DNA of 64,000 bases from positions 33,760-97,759 of the forward strand of contig CALXSJ010000014.1 in assembly GCA_944391115.1 (NCBI GenBank), in the 5' to 3' direction. Positions within the stretch are counted from its first letter, which is position 1. Each line of letters starts with the position of its first letter. Shown here in pieces: positions 9,038 to 16,910 of this stretch. The position numbers were made by a program, and so were the translations under genes. The notes under the pieces are model-generated. The model saw only the letters and a program-made list of their open reading frames with translations, was not told where the DNA came from and did not search any database. This DNA comes from an uncultured Victivallales bacterium (lineage in GTDB: Bacteria > Verrucomicrobiota > Lentisphaeria > Victivallales > UBA1829).

Positions 9038-10015
9038 ATGACAGAATCCCTGCCGGAGGAACTCCGCGCGGTCGCGGGGATTTATCCGGTCAAAACAACC
9101 GCACACTACCGTTCGCTGATCCGCGAACCGGACGATCCGATCTGGCGCCAGTGCATGCCGTCGCCGGAGGAACTTGCACCGCTTCAGGAGACGCTTCCCG
9201 ACGACGGACTCGGTGAAATTCCGCAGAGTCCCTGCCCGCGCCTGATACACCGTTATGCGGACCGCGCCGTTCTCCTTTCGACCAACCAGTGTTTCGCCCT
9301 CTGCCGCTTCTGCTTCCGGAAACGGCTCTGGAAAGAACCGCCCTTCATCGTCTCCGACGAGGAACTTGAAACGGTTGCCGCCTATCTGGGGAATCATCCG
9401 GAAATCCAGGATATTCTGATTTCCGGCGGCGATCCTCTCACCATTCCCGACGGACGTTTCTTTCCGATCGTGGACCGTCTCGCCGGAATCCCGTCGCTTT
9501 CGATCATCCGGATCTGTTCGCGCGCGCCGGTGTTCGAACCCGCCCGGATTACGGACGCATTCGCCGAACGGCTCGGGCGATGGGAAAAGATCTGGTTCAT
9601 GACCCATTTCAATCATCCGCGCGAGCTTGTGCCGGCCTCGCTTGAGGCGTGCCGGAAACTGCGCGCAAACGGCATTCCCGTCCTGAATCAGACCGTTCTG
9701 CTCAAAGGGGTCAACGACGATCCCGCGCTCCTGGCGGACTTTTTCCATCAGCTTGCCGCCCGCAGGATCATTCCGCACTATCTCTTTCACATCGATCCGG
9801 TCCGGGGGGCGGCGCATTTCGCAACCGGCATGAAGAAGGGACTGGAAATCATGGAATATTTCCGGAAGCACCTCTCTTCCGTCGCGACCCCGGTCTTCGC
9901 ACTCGACCTGCCGGAAGGCGGCGGAAAAGTGCATCTGTTCCCCGACTATTCCACAGGCGAGCCGCAGGTCTTCCGCGGATTGGACGGACGGAAAATCCGG
10001 CATCCGCTGGCATAA
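9038..10015 (+). CDS. KamA family radical SAM protein (lysine 2,3-aminomutase / EpmB-like)
   Basis: 325 residues. The radical SAM cluster motif is CFALCRFC (C-x3-C-x2-C), followed by the family sequence ISGGDPLTI and the PLP-associated region VLNQTVLLKGVND. The C-terminal part keeps HIDPVRGAAHF and LDLPEGGGKV. The length (325) fits the short EpmB type, which isomerises lysine for elongation factor P modification, better than full-size lysine 2,3-aminomutase (over 400 residues). No efp or epmA gene is beside it, so the assignment between the two is open. It is followed 17 bases later by the Ser/Thr kinase gene. Confidence 0.88.
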   Translation: MTESLPEELRAVAGIYPVKTTAHYRSLIREPDDPIWRQCMPSPEELAPLQETLPDDGLGEIPQSPCPRLIHRYADRAVLLSTNQCFALCRFCFRKRLWKEPPFIVSDEELETVAAYLGNHPEIQDILISGGDPLTIPDGRFFPIVDRLAGIPSLSIIRICSRAPVFEPARITDAFAERLGRWEKIWFMTHFNHPRELVPASLEACRKLRANGIPVLNQTVLLKGVNDDPALLADFFHQLAARRIIPHYLFHIDPVRGAAHFATGMKKGLEIMEYFRKHLSSVATPVFALDLPEGGGKVHLFPDYSTGEPQVFRGLDGRKIRHPLA

Positions 10016-10032
10016 GTGTCAGGAGAGCATGC

Positions 10033-12318
10033 ATGAAACATCCCGCGGATCACCCGGACAACAATGCGGCCAACAAAACCATCCGCCTGGAGGCGCCCGT
10101 GGAACAGACCCAGCGCACCATCCGTGTGACCGCGCCGTTTCCTGCGCGCATTTTCTCGAAAAAACGCGATCTTGACGAACTGCTTGTCTCGCGGAAGCTT
10201 TCCATCTACACCTCGACCGCGCTGGACACCTCGCCGGAACTGGCGGTCCGGCTGTCCGAACTGAACGACGGATATACCGTTCTTGAAACCTTCGCGGAAG
10301 GCGGACAGGCGACAGTCTCCGTGGCGCGCGACCGGAATCTGGAACGTGTCGTCGCAGTGAAATCCCTAAAGAAAGAGCTGAAGAACCGGGAGAAAATCGA
10401 GCGGTCCTTCATCACCGAGGCGAAAGTCACAGCACAGCTGGACCATCCCGCAATCATTCCCATCTACGGACTGAACCGCGATGAGGAGGACGGCATCCAT
10501 CTGGTCATGAAGCTGGTGAACGGAAAAACGCTCCGGGAATATCTCCGGAATGTGGTTCTGAATTACCGCATGAAAGGCATCGGCGCATTCGACGAGGAGG
10601 CGGCGCTTGGCAAGCGCCTTGAGATCTTTCTCCATGTCTGCGACGCCATCGCCTACGCGCATCACAGGGATATCATCCATCGCGACCTGAAACCCGAAAA
10701 CATCATGCTCGGCGAATATATGGAAGTCTACGTGATGGACTGGGGAATCGCAAAAAAGATTCACCTTCCGCCTGACGCTCCGGCACAGAAAGCCGACATC
10801 TCCGGAACGCCGCGCTATTTCTCCCCGGAAGCGCTCCGGGGAGATCCCTGCGACGAACGGTCCGACATTTTCACGCTCGGACTGATTCTGCAGGAAATTG
10901 TGACTCTCCAGTTCGCGGTCACGGGCGGAGAAAATCACGAGGTCATGCGGAATATCGTCAACGGCCGTCTTGCACCGATCCGCCACCTGTTCGGCAGAAG
11001 AATCGACTCCGGGCTCAAGGCAATCATCCGCAAGGCGCTCGCGGCCGATCCGGCCGACCGCTATGCCTCCGTCACGGAACTTTCCGAAGACATCCGCCGC
11101 CACCGGAACGGACAGTCGATCTCCGCACGGCCCGACGACATTTTCATGAAATGCGCCCGTTTCGCCGCCCTGCATCTCCGCACCATGCTGATGATTCTTC
11201 TCGTCTTCATGCTCGGCGCCGTTTCGCTTGCGGCATATTCCGTCTACGACCGTCTCCGGATCGCCAATGAGATGAGTTTGCGGAGCACGCTCATGAACGC
11301 CGTCTACGGGAAAACCGCGGCATCCGCCGCGGGATTCGACATGACAGCGCTCCATATGCAGGATCTTCTCTGCGCCGTTTCGCAGGCGGCAAGCCACCTG
11401 CTCCGCTATAACACCGGGCGCCAGGAAGCCGTTTCCGACGCCTTCTACCCCTACCGTCCCGGAGGCGGGAAAACCGGAGAGCTTCCGCCGGGACTGGCCT
11501 ACTCGCCCTTTCACAAGCGGAGAACCACCTTCGCACACGGCGTCTACAAAATCGCGCCGGTCGCGGATCTTCCGGAAGTGCGGAAGTTTCTCGCAAGCAT
11601 GTCGCCGATTCTTCCGAACATGCTTCACGCCGTTCTCGAAAGCCGTCCCGGCATCCATCTGACTCAGCGGAATCTGGAAGAACTGAAGAAGGAATGGATG
11701 GAACAGGGACTGCCCGTCAAGGCCGTGTTCGCCGCCTCGAAACACGGCGTCACGATGCTCTTCCCGTGGCGGGACGCCTATACGGAAAACTATGATCCGC
11801 GCAACCGTCCCTGGTACCGGCGCGCCCTGCGGAATCCGGGTCCGGTCTGGGGACAACCTTATGTGGATGAAGACTCCGCCTCCGGGCTCTCGATCCCCTG
11901 TTCCATGCAGATCCGCGATATTCAGGGGAATTTCTACGGGGTTGCCGGTCTGGACCTCTCGTTCAACAAACTCACAAGCAATCTGCTGTCCTCGGGCAAC
12001 ACAGGCGGCTTCGTTCTGGAAAAGGCCGTCATGAATCCGGAAGGCCGGGTTATTCTTTCCGCCTCCTCGGAATATTTCAACCGGACATTCAACCCGGAAA
12101 AACATGCGGATCCGGAACTCGCCCTGCCGCTGTTCCGCGATGAGGCAGTACGCAGCAGGATACTCGGGGAACAACAGGGATTCGGACTCTTTGTAAATCC
12201 GGAGAACGGCAGGGAGGTGCTCTATTCCTTCGCCCGGCTGAAAATCTTCAAGCTCTACTACGTGGAAGTCATAGACTTTTCCCGTCTGCTGCGGCAGTCC
12301 GCCGGAAAAGAGCAGTGA
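10033..12318 (+). CDS. Membrane Ser/Thr protein kinase with C-terminal extracytoplasmic dCache domain
   Basis: 761 residues. An N-terminal Hanks-type kinase (about 80-360) has FAEGGQATV as glycine loop, catalytic K110, HRDLKPEN with D218, DWG in place of DFG (D236) and an SGTPRYFSPEA activation segment. One transmembrane helix spans about 384-404. The remaining ~340 residues look like a double Cache sensor, with the characteristic FPWRDAYTENYDPRNRPWYRRA. The start at 10033 has AGGAG just upstream; a longer open frame to 9649 overlaps the previous gene. The topology predicts a cytoplasmic kinase driven by a periplasmic small-molecule sensor. The DWG variant keeps the metal-binding Asp, so activity is likely. 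Confidence 0.88.
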   Translation: MKHPADHPDNNAANKTIRLEAPVEQTQRTIRVTAPFPARIFSKKRDLDELLVSRKLSIYTSTALDTSPELAVRLSELNDGYTVLETFAEGGQATVSVARDRNLERVVAVKSLKKELKNREKIERSFITEAKVTAQLDHPAIIPIYGLNRDEEDGIHLVMKLVNGKTLREYLRNVVLNYRMKGIGAFDEEAALGKRLEIFLHVCDAIAYAHHRDIIHRDLKPENIMLGEYMEVYVMDWGIAKKIHLPPDAPAQKADISGTPRYFSPEALRGDPCDERSDIFTLGLILQEIVTLQFAVTGGENHEVMRNIVNGRLAPIRHLFGRRIDSGLKAIIRKALAADPADRYASVTELSEDIRRHRNGQSISARPDDIFMKCARFAALHLRTMLMILLVFMLGAVSLAAYSVYDRLRIANEMSLRSTLMNAVYGKTAASAAGFDMTALHMQDLLCAVSQAASHLLRYNTGRQEAVSDAFYPYRPGGGKTGELPPGLAYSPFHKRRTTFAHGVYKIAPVADLPEVRKFLASMSPILPNMLHAVLESRPGIHLTQRNLEELKKEWMEQGLPVKAVFAASKHGVTMLFPWRDAYTENYDPRNRPWYRRALRNPGPVWGQPYVDEDSASGLSIPCSMQIRDIQGNFYGVAGLDLSFNKLTSNLLSSGNTGGFVLEKAVMNPEGRVILSASSEYFNRTFNPEKHADPELALPLFRDEAVRSRILGEQQGFGLFVNPENGREVLYSFARLKIFKLYYVEVIDFSRLLRQSAGKEQ

Positions 12319-12354
12319 TCCGCAATCCCGCGCCCCGTGCGGACGGCAGACAAG

Positions 12355-12927
12355 TCATGATTCCGGAAACAGTCCGTTGAGACGGAGCGTTTCGGAAATC
12401 CGTTCAACCGGCAGGCCGATCACATTGTTCACAGATCCTTCGATCCGGTCGATGAGCAGCGGGGCGTGTTCCTGCGCGGCATAGGCGCCGGCCTTGTCCA
12501 TGACATCGACCAGGCACATGTAGCGGCGGACGGCATCAATGTCAATCCGCTTGAAAAACACGCGGCTGACATCCGCAAAGCAGATCCGGATCTCCCGTGC
12601 GCGGCAGATCATGGCAACCCCCGTCACGACATTGTGCGGACGACCGGACATGCGCAGCAGCATCTGCTCGGCGTCTTCGCGCCCGGACGGTTTCCCGAGA
12701 ATCGCATGGTCCAGCTCGATCACCGTATCCGCCCCGATGACGAGATCCCCGGGAAAGCGTTCCGACGCAGCCGCCGCTTTCCGTTCCGCATTGGAGAGGG
12801 CAACCGCGCGGAAGTCCACGCCGTGATTCAGCTCCTCCGCATCCGGCACGAACACACGGAACGGAATATGATATTTTTCCAGCAAATCCCGCCTGCGCGG
12901 GGATGCCGATGCAAGAATGATTTCCAT
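12355..12927 (-). CDS. maf: Maf family nucleotide pyrophosphatase
   Basis: 190 residues. Maf proteins hydrolyse non-canonical or modified nucleoside triphosphates to monophosphates. The sequence shows the N-terminal LASASPRRRDLL motif, GADTVIELDHAILGKP with the metal-binding Asp, and the C-terminal DKAGAYAAQEHAPLLIDRIEGSVNNVIGLP block. GGGAGA lies 6 bases before the ATG. It is a single gene, convergent with the kinase and divergent from the chromate transporter pair. Confidence 0.93.
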   Translation of the reverse strand: MEIILASASPRRRDLLEKYHIPFRVFVPDAEELNHGVDFRAVALSNAERKAAAASERFPGDLVIGADTVIELDHAILGKPSGREDAEQMLLRMSGRPHNVVTGVAMICRAREIRICFADVSRVFFKRIDIDAVRRYMCLVDVMDKAGAYAAQEHAPLLIDRIEGSVNNVIGLPVERISETLRLNGLFPES

Positions 12928-13124
12928 CGCTTTTCTCCCGGAAACTGAATTTTCCGCGTGTACAGCGGCTCAACGGAAGATCCTTTCAGAACGTGAGGAT
13001 TCCGCGCCGTCACACTCCGTGGCAGGGATCAAGGCCCTGCACCAGGGAAACCGCCTCCGCCGTTTTTCTATTTCCAGATGGTTACCAATATCACGTCTTT
13101 TCCCGAAATCAAATCCTCCATTGT

Positions 13125-13152
13125 TTGAAAAAGAAATAGTTCGCAGTTAAAT
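13125..13152 (+). promoter_or_regulatory. Promoter candidate for the chromate transporter pair
   Basis: -35 TTGAAA, a 16-base spacer and -10 TTAAAT end 28 bases before the first transporter ATG. The rest of 12928-13124 shows no gene; it contains a GCAGGG-atcaagg-CCCTGC hairpin of unknown role. Confidence 0.4.
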
Positions 13153-13180
13153 TACAGATTCATCAAACGGAGGGGAAACC

Positions 13181-13774
13181 ATGGAATCTGAAGAACCATC
13201 CATCAGCTACGGGAAAAAGCTGTGGCTGCTGTTTTACACATTCGCAAAAATCGCCGCACTTGTCGTCGGCGGCGGATATGCGATTCTGCCGGTCGTGGAG
13301 GAAACCTTCAGCCGGAAAAACAAACTGATCTCCAGCGAAGAGCTCCTCGACATGATGGCGCTGGTCCAGACCATCCCCGGCATCATCGCGGCAAATTCGG
13401 CCATCTACGTCGGAATGAAAATCGCCGGAATCGGCGGCGTTCTCGCGGCGGTGTTCGGCGTCTGCCTTCCTTCCGTCACGGTCATTATCATCATCGCGGC
13501 GTTCTTCCCGCATCTGAAACCGGAAAACCCTTATCTTCTCGGCGCGTTCGTCGGTGTGCGCGCCTGCATTACCGGACTCATCATCGTGACCGCGGTGCGC
13601 CTTGCGAAAAAAACGATCCAGGGCTGGTTTGAAATCATCTGCGTGACGGCATTCCTGATTCTGGCGCTGTTCAAGCTGAATCCCGTCTATATCATAGTGC
13701 TCTCCATGCCGCTCGGCATTCTCTATACGCTCTACTGCACCTGGAGGATCAAACGCAGCGGGGTGTCCGGATGA
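13181..13774 (+). CDS. Chromate transporter, first half-size subunit
   Basis: 197 residues, CHR family membrane protein with about six hydrophobic helices. Family signatures are the glycine-rich VVGGGYAILPVVEE near the N-terminus and the IPGIIAANSAIYVG block. Short-chain CHR proteins occur as adjacent pairs that together correspond to one long ChrA; the partner starts 4 bases before this gene's stop (ATGA overlap). GGAGGGG precedes the ATG. In the family the transported anion is chromate in tested long forms; the physiological substrate of half-size pairs in anaerobes is not established. Confidence 0.88.
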   Translation: MESEEPSISYGKKLWLLFYTFAKIAALVVGGGYAILPVVEETFSRKNKLISSEELLDMMALVQTIPGIIAANSAIYVGMKIAGIGGVLAAVFGVCLPSVTVIIIIAAFFPHLKPENPYLLGAFVGVRACITGLIIVTAVRLAKKTIQGWFEIICVTAFLILALFKLNPVYIIVLSMPLGILYTLYCTWRIKRSGVSG

Positions 13775-14370
13775 GCCTTTTCACACTGTTCTGGACCTTC
13801 TTCAAATTCGGGCTGGTCAGCTTCGGCGGCGGCTATGTTCTCGTTCCGCTGCTGATCGCGGAATTTGTCGACCGGCGCGGAATCATTTCGACGGACGCGT
13901 TCGGAAATCTGGTGTCGATCGCCCAGGTGACGCCGGGTCCGATCGGCATCAACTCCGCAACCTATGTCGGCTTCACACAGGGCGGATTCTGCGGTGCGGT
14001 CATCGCCAGCACCGGCCTGGTCATGCCCTCCATCCTCATCGGATCGCTGGCCGTCTATTACATCAACAAGTGGAAGGAAAAACTGCTGGTCAAGGGAATT
14101 CTGAAAGGGGTTCGCTCCGCGGCGCTCGCCATGCTGTTCTACGCGGTTGTGATTTTCCTCGGGATGTCCGTTTTCACGCAGTCCATCCCGTTCCGGAGCC
14201 TCTGGAATCTGATCACTTTCCATGCGCCTGATTTCCCCGCCGGATTCGCATTTTCCCTTCCGGCGTTTCTGATCTGCGGCGTCACCGTGGTTCTGATTGC
14301 AAAAACCAGACTTTCCATGACGCTTCTGATCGTATTGTCCGCCATTGCAGGCGCACTGATCTGCCGCTGA
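13771..14370 (+). CDS. Chromate transporter, second half-size subunit
   Basis: 199 residues, second CHR-domain membrane protein. It shows VSFGGGYVLVPLLIAEFVDRRG and the well-conserved VTPGPIGINSATYVG motif, plus several hydrophobic helices (for example around residues 70-90, 110-130 and 150-190). Its start overlaps the stop of the first subunit by 4 bases, implying translational coupling and a heterodimeric, inverted-topology transporter. A hairpin with a T-rich tail follows at 14445. Confidence 0.9.
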   Translation: MSLFTLFWTFFKFGLVSFGGGYVLVPLLIAEFVDRRGIISTDAFGNLVSIAQVTPGPIGINSATYVGFTQGGFCGAVIASTGLVMPSILIGSLAVYYINKWKEKLLVKGILKGVRSAALAMLFYAVVIFLGMSVFTQSIPFRSLWNLITFHAPDFPAGFAFSLPAFLICGVTVVLIAKTRLSMTLLIVLSAIAGALICR

Positions 14371-14444
14371 GTTTCCTCCGCCCTCGATGGGCGACCTGAA
14401 AGTCCCGCACGGGAACAGGCCATGCCGCCGGAAGTTCTGAGACA

Positions 14445-14482
14445 GGAAGGGAGGTCCTCCTTTCCGGAGTCCATTTATTTTT
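14445..14482 (+). terminator. Terminator candidate after the chromate transporter pair
   Basis: GGAAGGGAGG-t-CCTCCTTTCC is a strong inverted repeat, followed by a T-rich stretch. The nominal single-base loop means a few central pairs open. It separates the transporter genes from the GntR-type regulator. Confidence 0.45.
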
Positions 14483-14599
14483 GACTCATGAAGTCCATTT
14501 TCTCGTGTTCAGATGTCCATTATATGCCCTGAAGTTCCGCATCATATCTCTTGACAAAAAGGATCTTTTCATTATAATTTAAGACAACAGAAATGGACT
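14468..14599. promoter_or_regulatory. Repeated GTCCAT operator-like motif around the gntR-type promoter
   Basis: AGTCCATTT occurs at 14468-14476 and 14492-14500, a variant with core GTCCAT at 14515-14520, and the inverted form AAATGGACT at 14591-14599. The direct copies are about 24 and 22 bases apart, close to two helical turns. They flank the promoter at 14551-14578, with the inverted copy just at the expected transcription start. This is best explained as binding sites for the adjacent GntR-type regulator (inference). Confidence 0.5.
14551..14578 (+). promoter_or_regulatory. Consensus sigma-70 promoter of the GntR-type gene
   Basis: TTGACA, a 16-base spacer and TATAAT give perfect hexamers. 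The expected start lies about 20 bases before the ATG at 14607, so the leader is very short, which fits the weak ribosome site of the gene. Confidence 0.8.
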
Positions 14600-14606
14600 T
14601 TTCAAA

Positions 14607-15764
14607 ATGCAGAACGGCAGATATACAGGAAACGACATTGTCCGGGATATTGAGAAACAGATCCTGAACAATCATCTGGCACGCGGCGTCCGGCTCAACA
14701 CCAGCCGGGAACTGGCAGCCCGCTATTCCGTATCCCTGAAAACCGTGGAGCGCGCCATGGCCCGGCTCCGGCACCGCGGATTGATTTCCAGAGTGCGCGG
14801 CAGAGGCTCCTTCGTGCTCTCCAGCCAGCCGCCGCTCAATAAACTGCGGGTTTGTCTCTTCTGCTTCTCCCGCCCGAACTTCCTCAACGATTCACCGGCG
14901 GCCACATTTGCGGCGTTCGACTATCTGCAGCAGCAGATCCAGCGTCAGCTGCTCGAAGCCGGTTACAATCTGGATTATCTCACGGAAGCGCCCAATCTTG
15001 ACAAGCCGCATTCCCGTCTCCTGCGGACCTGCCTTGACAAATACGACATTGTCATCACTCCGGCGGGAGTTCTGGAATATGCCGAGGAATATCTGCGGGA
15101 GTGCAAATCGCAGGTGATTCTCATTATGGACGACGTCGTCCGGCACGGCCCCTGGCATCAGATTGTTTACGACTACCGGCAGGGATTCTCCAGCGCGCTT
15201 GCGCTGTTCCGGAAACTGGGGTGTTCCCGGATCCTGTCCGTGGGATTTGCCGACGAGGAAACCTCCGCGCACCGGATGGGAGTCTTCCGCGAAGAGGCGG
15301 CGCGGATGGGCTTCCCCGAGAAGAACATCGTGGACTATTTCGGGGAATGCAATCCCGTTTCGCGTTTTCTGACCGGACAGGTCTTTGCGGAATATTATCT
15401 GGACCGGAAACTGTTCGATCATGCCGTATTCAGCACCAGCGATTTCCTGACGCTCGGCATGTATACCGTATTCGAGAAGCGCGGTGTCCTGCCGGGACGT
15501 GATTTGCAGCTGATCAGCTATGACAATTTTGAAGGGCGGCTGAACCGGCCGGACTTTCGATTCGGAATCACAGGAATCACCCATCCGCAGGATGAGATGG
15601 CACGCGCGCTGTCGGCGCTGCTGGAGAGTCTGGAAAAAATTCCTTCCGGCAATGATTTCTACAAAACCTACTTTGTTCCTGCAAAGGAGCTGGTCATACG
15701 CGATTCCACGGCAAAGGGTGTCACCATCAAGAGCAATGGCAGGAAAAACAGAATGCAGGATTGA
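14607..15764 (+). CDS. GntR family regulator with periplasmic-binding-protein-like sensor domain
   Basis: 385 residues. Residues about 8-75 form a GntR winged helix (SRELAARYSVSLKTVERAMARLRHRGLISRVRGRGSFV). The rest (about 80-370) looks like the LacI/GalR sugar-sensing fold: NKLRVCLFCFSRP start, then DHAVFSTSDFLTLGMY and LQLISYDNFEG near the C-terminus. Such GntR-LacI hybrids sense sugars. It is first in a row with a pseudopilin and a secreted GH16 enzyme, and its own promoter carries four copies of a GTCCAT motif. I infer autoregulation and control of the glycan locus. Confidence 0.88.
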   Translation: MQNGRYTGNDIVRDIEKQILNNHLARGVRLNTSRELAARYSVSLKTVERAMARLRHRGLISRVRGRGSFVLSSQPPLNKLRVCLFCFSRPNFLNDSPAATFAAFDYLQQQIQRQLLEAGYNLDYLTEAPNLDKPHSRLLRTCLDKYDIVITPAGVLEYAEEYLRECKSQVILIMDDVVRHGPWHQIVYDYRQGFSSALALFRKLGCSRILSVGFADEETSAHRMGVFREEAARMGFPEKNIVDYFGECNPVSRFLTGQVFAEYYLDRKLFDHAVFSTSDFLTLGMYTVFEKRGVLPGRDLQLISYDNFEGRLNRPDFRFGITGITHPQDEMARALSALLESLEKIPSGNDFYKTYFVPAKELVIRDSTAKGVTIKSNGRKNRMQD

Positions 15765-15914
15765 AAATTTCTTTATGGAAAGACTTGGTCCTTCATCCCG
15801 GAAACGGGGAACGGGGCATTCCCGGCAGGGAGATCGGCGTTCGGAAAATATTTCAGCAGACGAAAGTCAGAAAAACAGACAGCAGAATCTGATTTAATCA
15901 AAAGAGGTGCATCA

Positions 15915-16745
15915 ATGAGACAGAAACGGTTTCCCATTCGGAGCAGGTGGGCGGATCCCCGTTGCAGACACAGAGAAAAAAGAGTCGGATATTTTACACT
16001 GATAGAACTTCTAGTTGTAATCGCGATCATTGCCATTCTGGCCGGAATGCTTCTTCCCGCGCTGAAGACGGCAAGAGAAAAAGCGAGAGCCATCAGCTGT
16101 GTCAACAAACTGAAGCAGATCGGAGTCTGGGCCGCATCCTATGCCGCGGATTCCGACGAAATATGGAACAGCCCGTATGACTACAATCTCGGACTCAGAT
16201 GGGGCAAAGTTCTGCTGGAATACAACAATATGCTGACCGTCCAGAATGCGAAAAATCATCTGAACTGCACGGATTATGTCCCGGAAAGCAAAGATTTGAA
16301 CTGGGTTCTCTACCATACCTACGGATCCATTGTCGGCATGGGCAATTTCGGAAATGCAAGCGTCATGACCTATGAACGTTCCGGGCCGTACTGGCATATC
16401 AAGCGCTTTCTGCATCCCTCGCGGCAGTTTCTGGTCGGCGACTCCAGAAAAGCCACGGGAAGCGAAGCGTCACCGACCGGAGAAATTTTCTGCATGATGG
16501 CGAAAAACGAGGTCAACGACCGCGGGCTGGCGGCGCTGATTCACCAGAACCGCGCCAATATGCTCTGCATGGACGGTCACGTCATTGCCGCCGGTGTCGG
16601 GGAAATCAGAAGCAAGACGGTTTATTACATGCAGAACCGTCTGCCGCAATACCGTGTCATGTATCTTGCCGGCTTCCAGCAGCTGCAGACGCTGGGATGG
16701 AATATGCTTGATCTCGGTTCGAACGTGCAGGAGGTAACCTGGTAG
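15915..16745 (+). CDS. Pseudopilin-like protein with prepilin N-terminal motif
   Basis: 276 residues. A basic leader (about 25 residues) precedes [25 protein letters not shown], the type IV pilin / type II secretion pseudopilin helix with the conserved Glu. The remainder is a soluble domain ending with [13 protein letters not shown], the DGH-type motif of the large pseudopilin-like families (DUF1559 and relatives) of Lentisphaerota and Planctomycetota. GAGG lies before the ATG. Unlike textbook prepilins, the residue before Phe+1 is Tyr rather than Gly. It lies between a GntR regulator and a secreted GH16 enzyme, suggesting a surface or secretion role tied to glycan use. Confidence 0.88.
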   Translation: MRQKRFPIRSRWADPRCRHREKRVGYFTLIELLVVIAIIAILAGMLLPALKTAREKARAISCVNKLKQIGVWAASYAADSDEIWNSPYDYNLGLRWGKVLLEYNNMLTVQNAKNHLNCTDYVPESKDLNWVLYHTYGSIVGMGNFGNASVMTYERSGPYWHIKRFLHPSRQFLVGDSRKATGSEASPTGEIFCMMAKNEVNDRGLAALIHQNRANMLCMDGHVIAAGVGEIRSKTVYYMQNRLPQYRVMYLAGFQQLQTLGWNMLDLGSNVQEVTW

Positions 16746-16910
16746 CAGACCGGACTGCGGACTGGAAAACCTAGAACATTCCCTCGGCCTTCTCCGCCGG
16801 AAATTCTTTTCCTCCCGAAACCGCAGGATGTTTCGGAAACAAGGAAGGTCTTTCCCTGTCACGAAAAATCAAACGTGAAACACGGATTTTTTAATCATCA
16901 GGAGTCATCT

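Noticed and set aside
7295..10003. Minus-strand open frame of 902 codons
   Set aside because: It is antisense to pgi and the radical SAM gene, which have clear motifs and ribosome sites.
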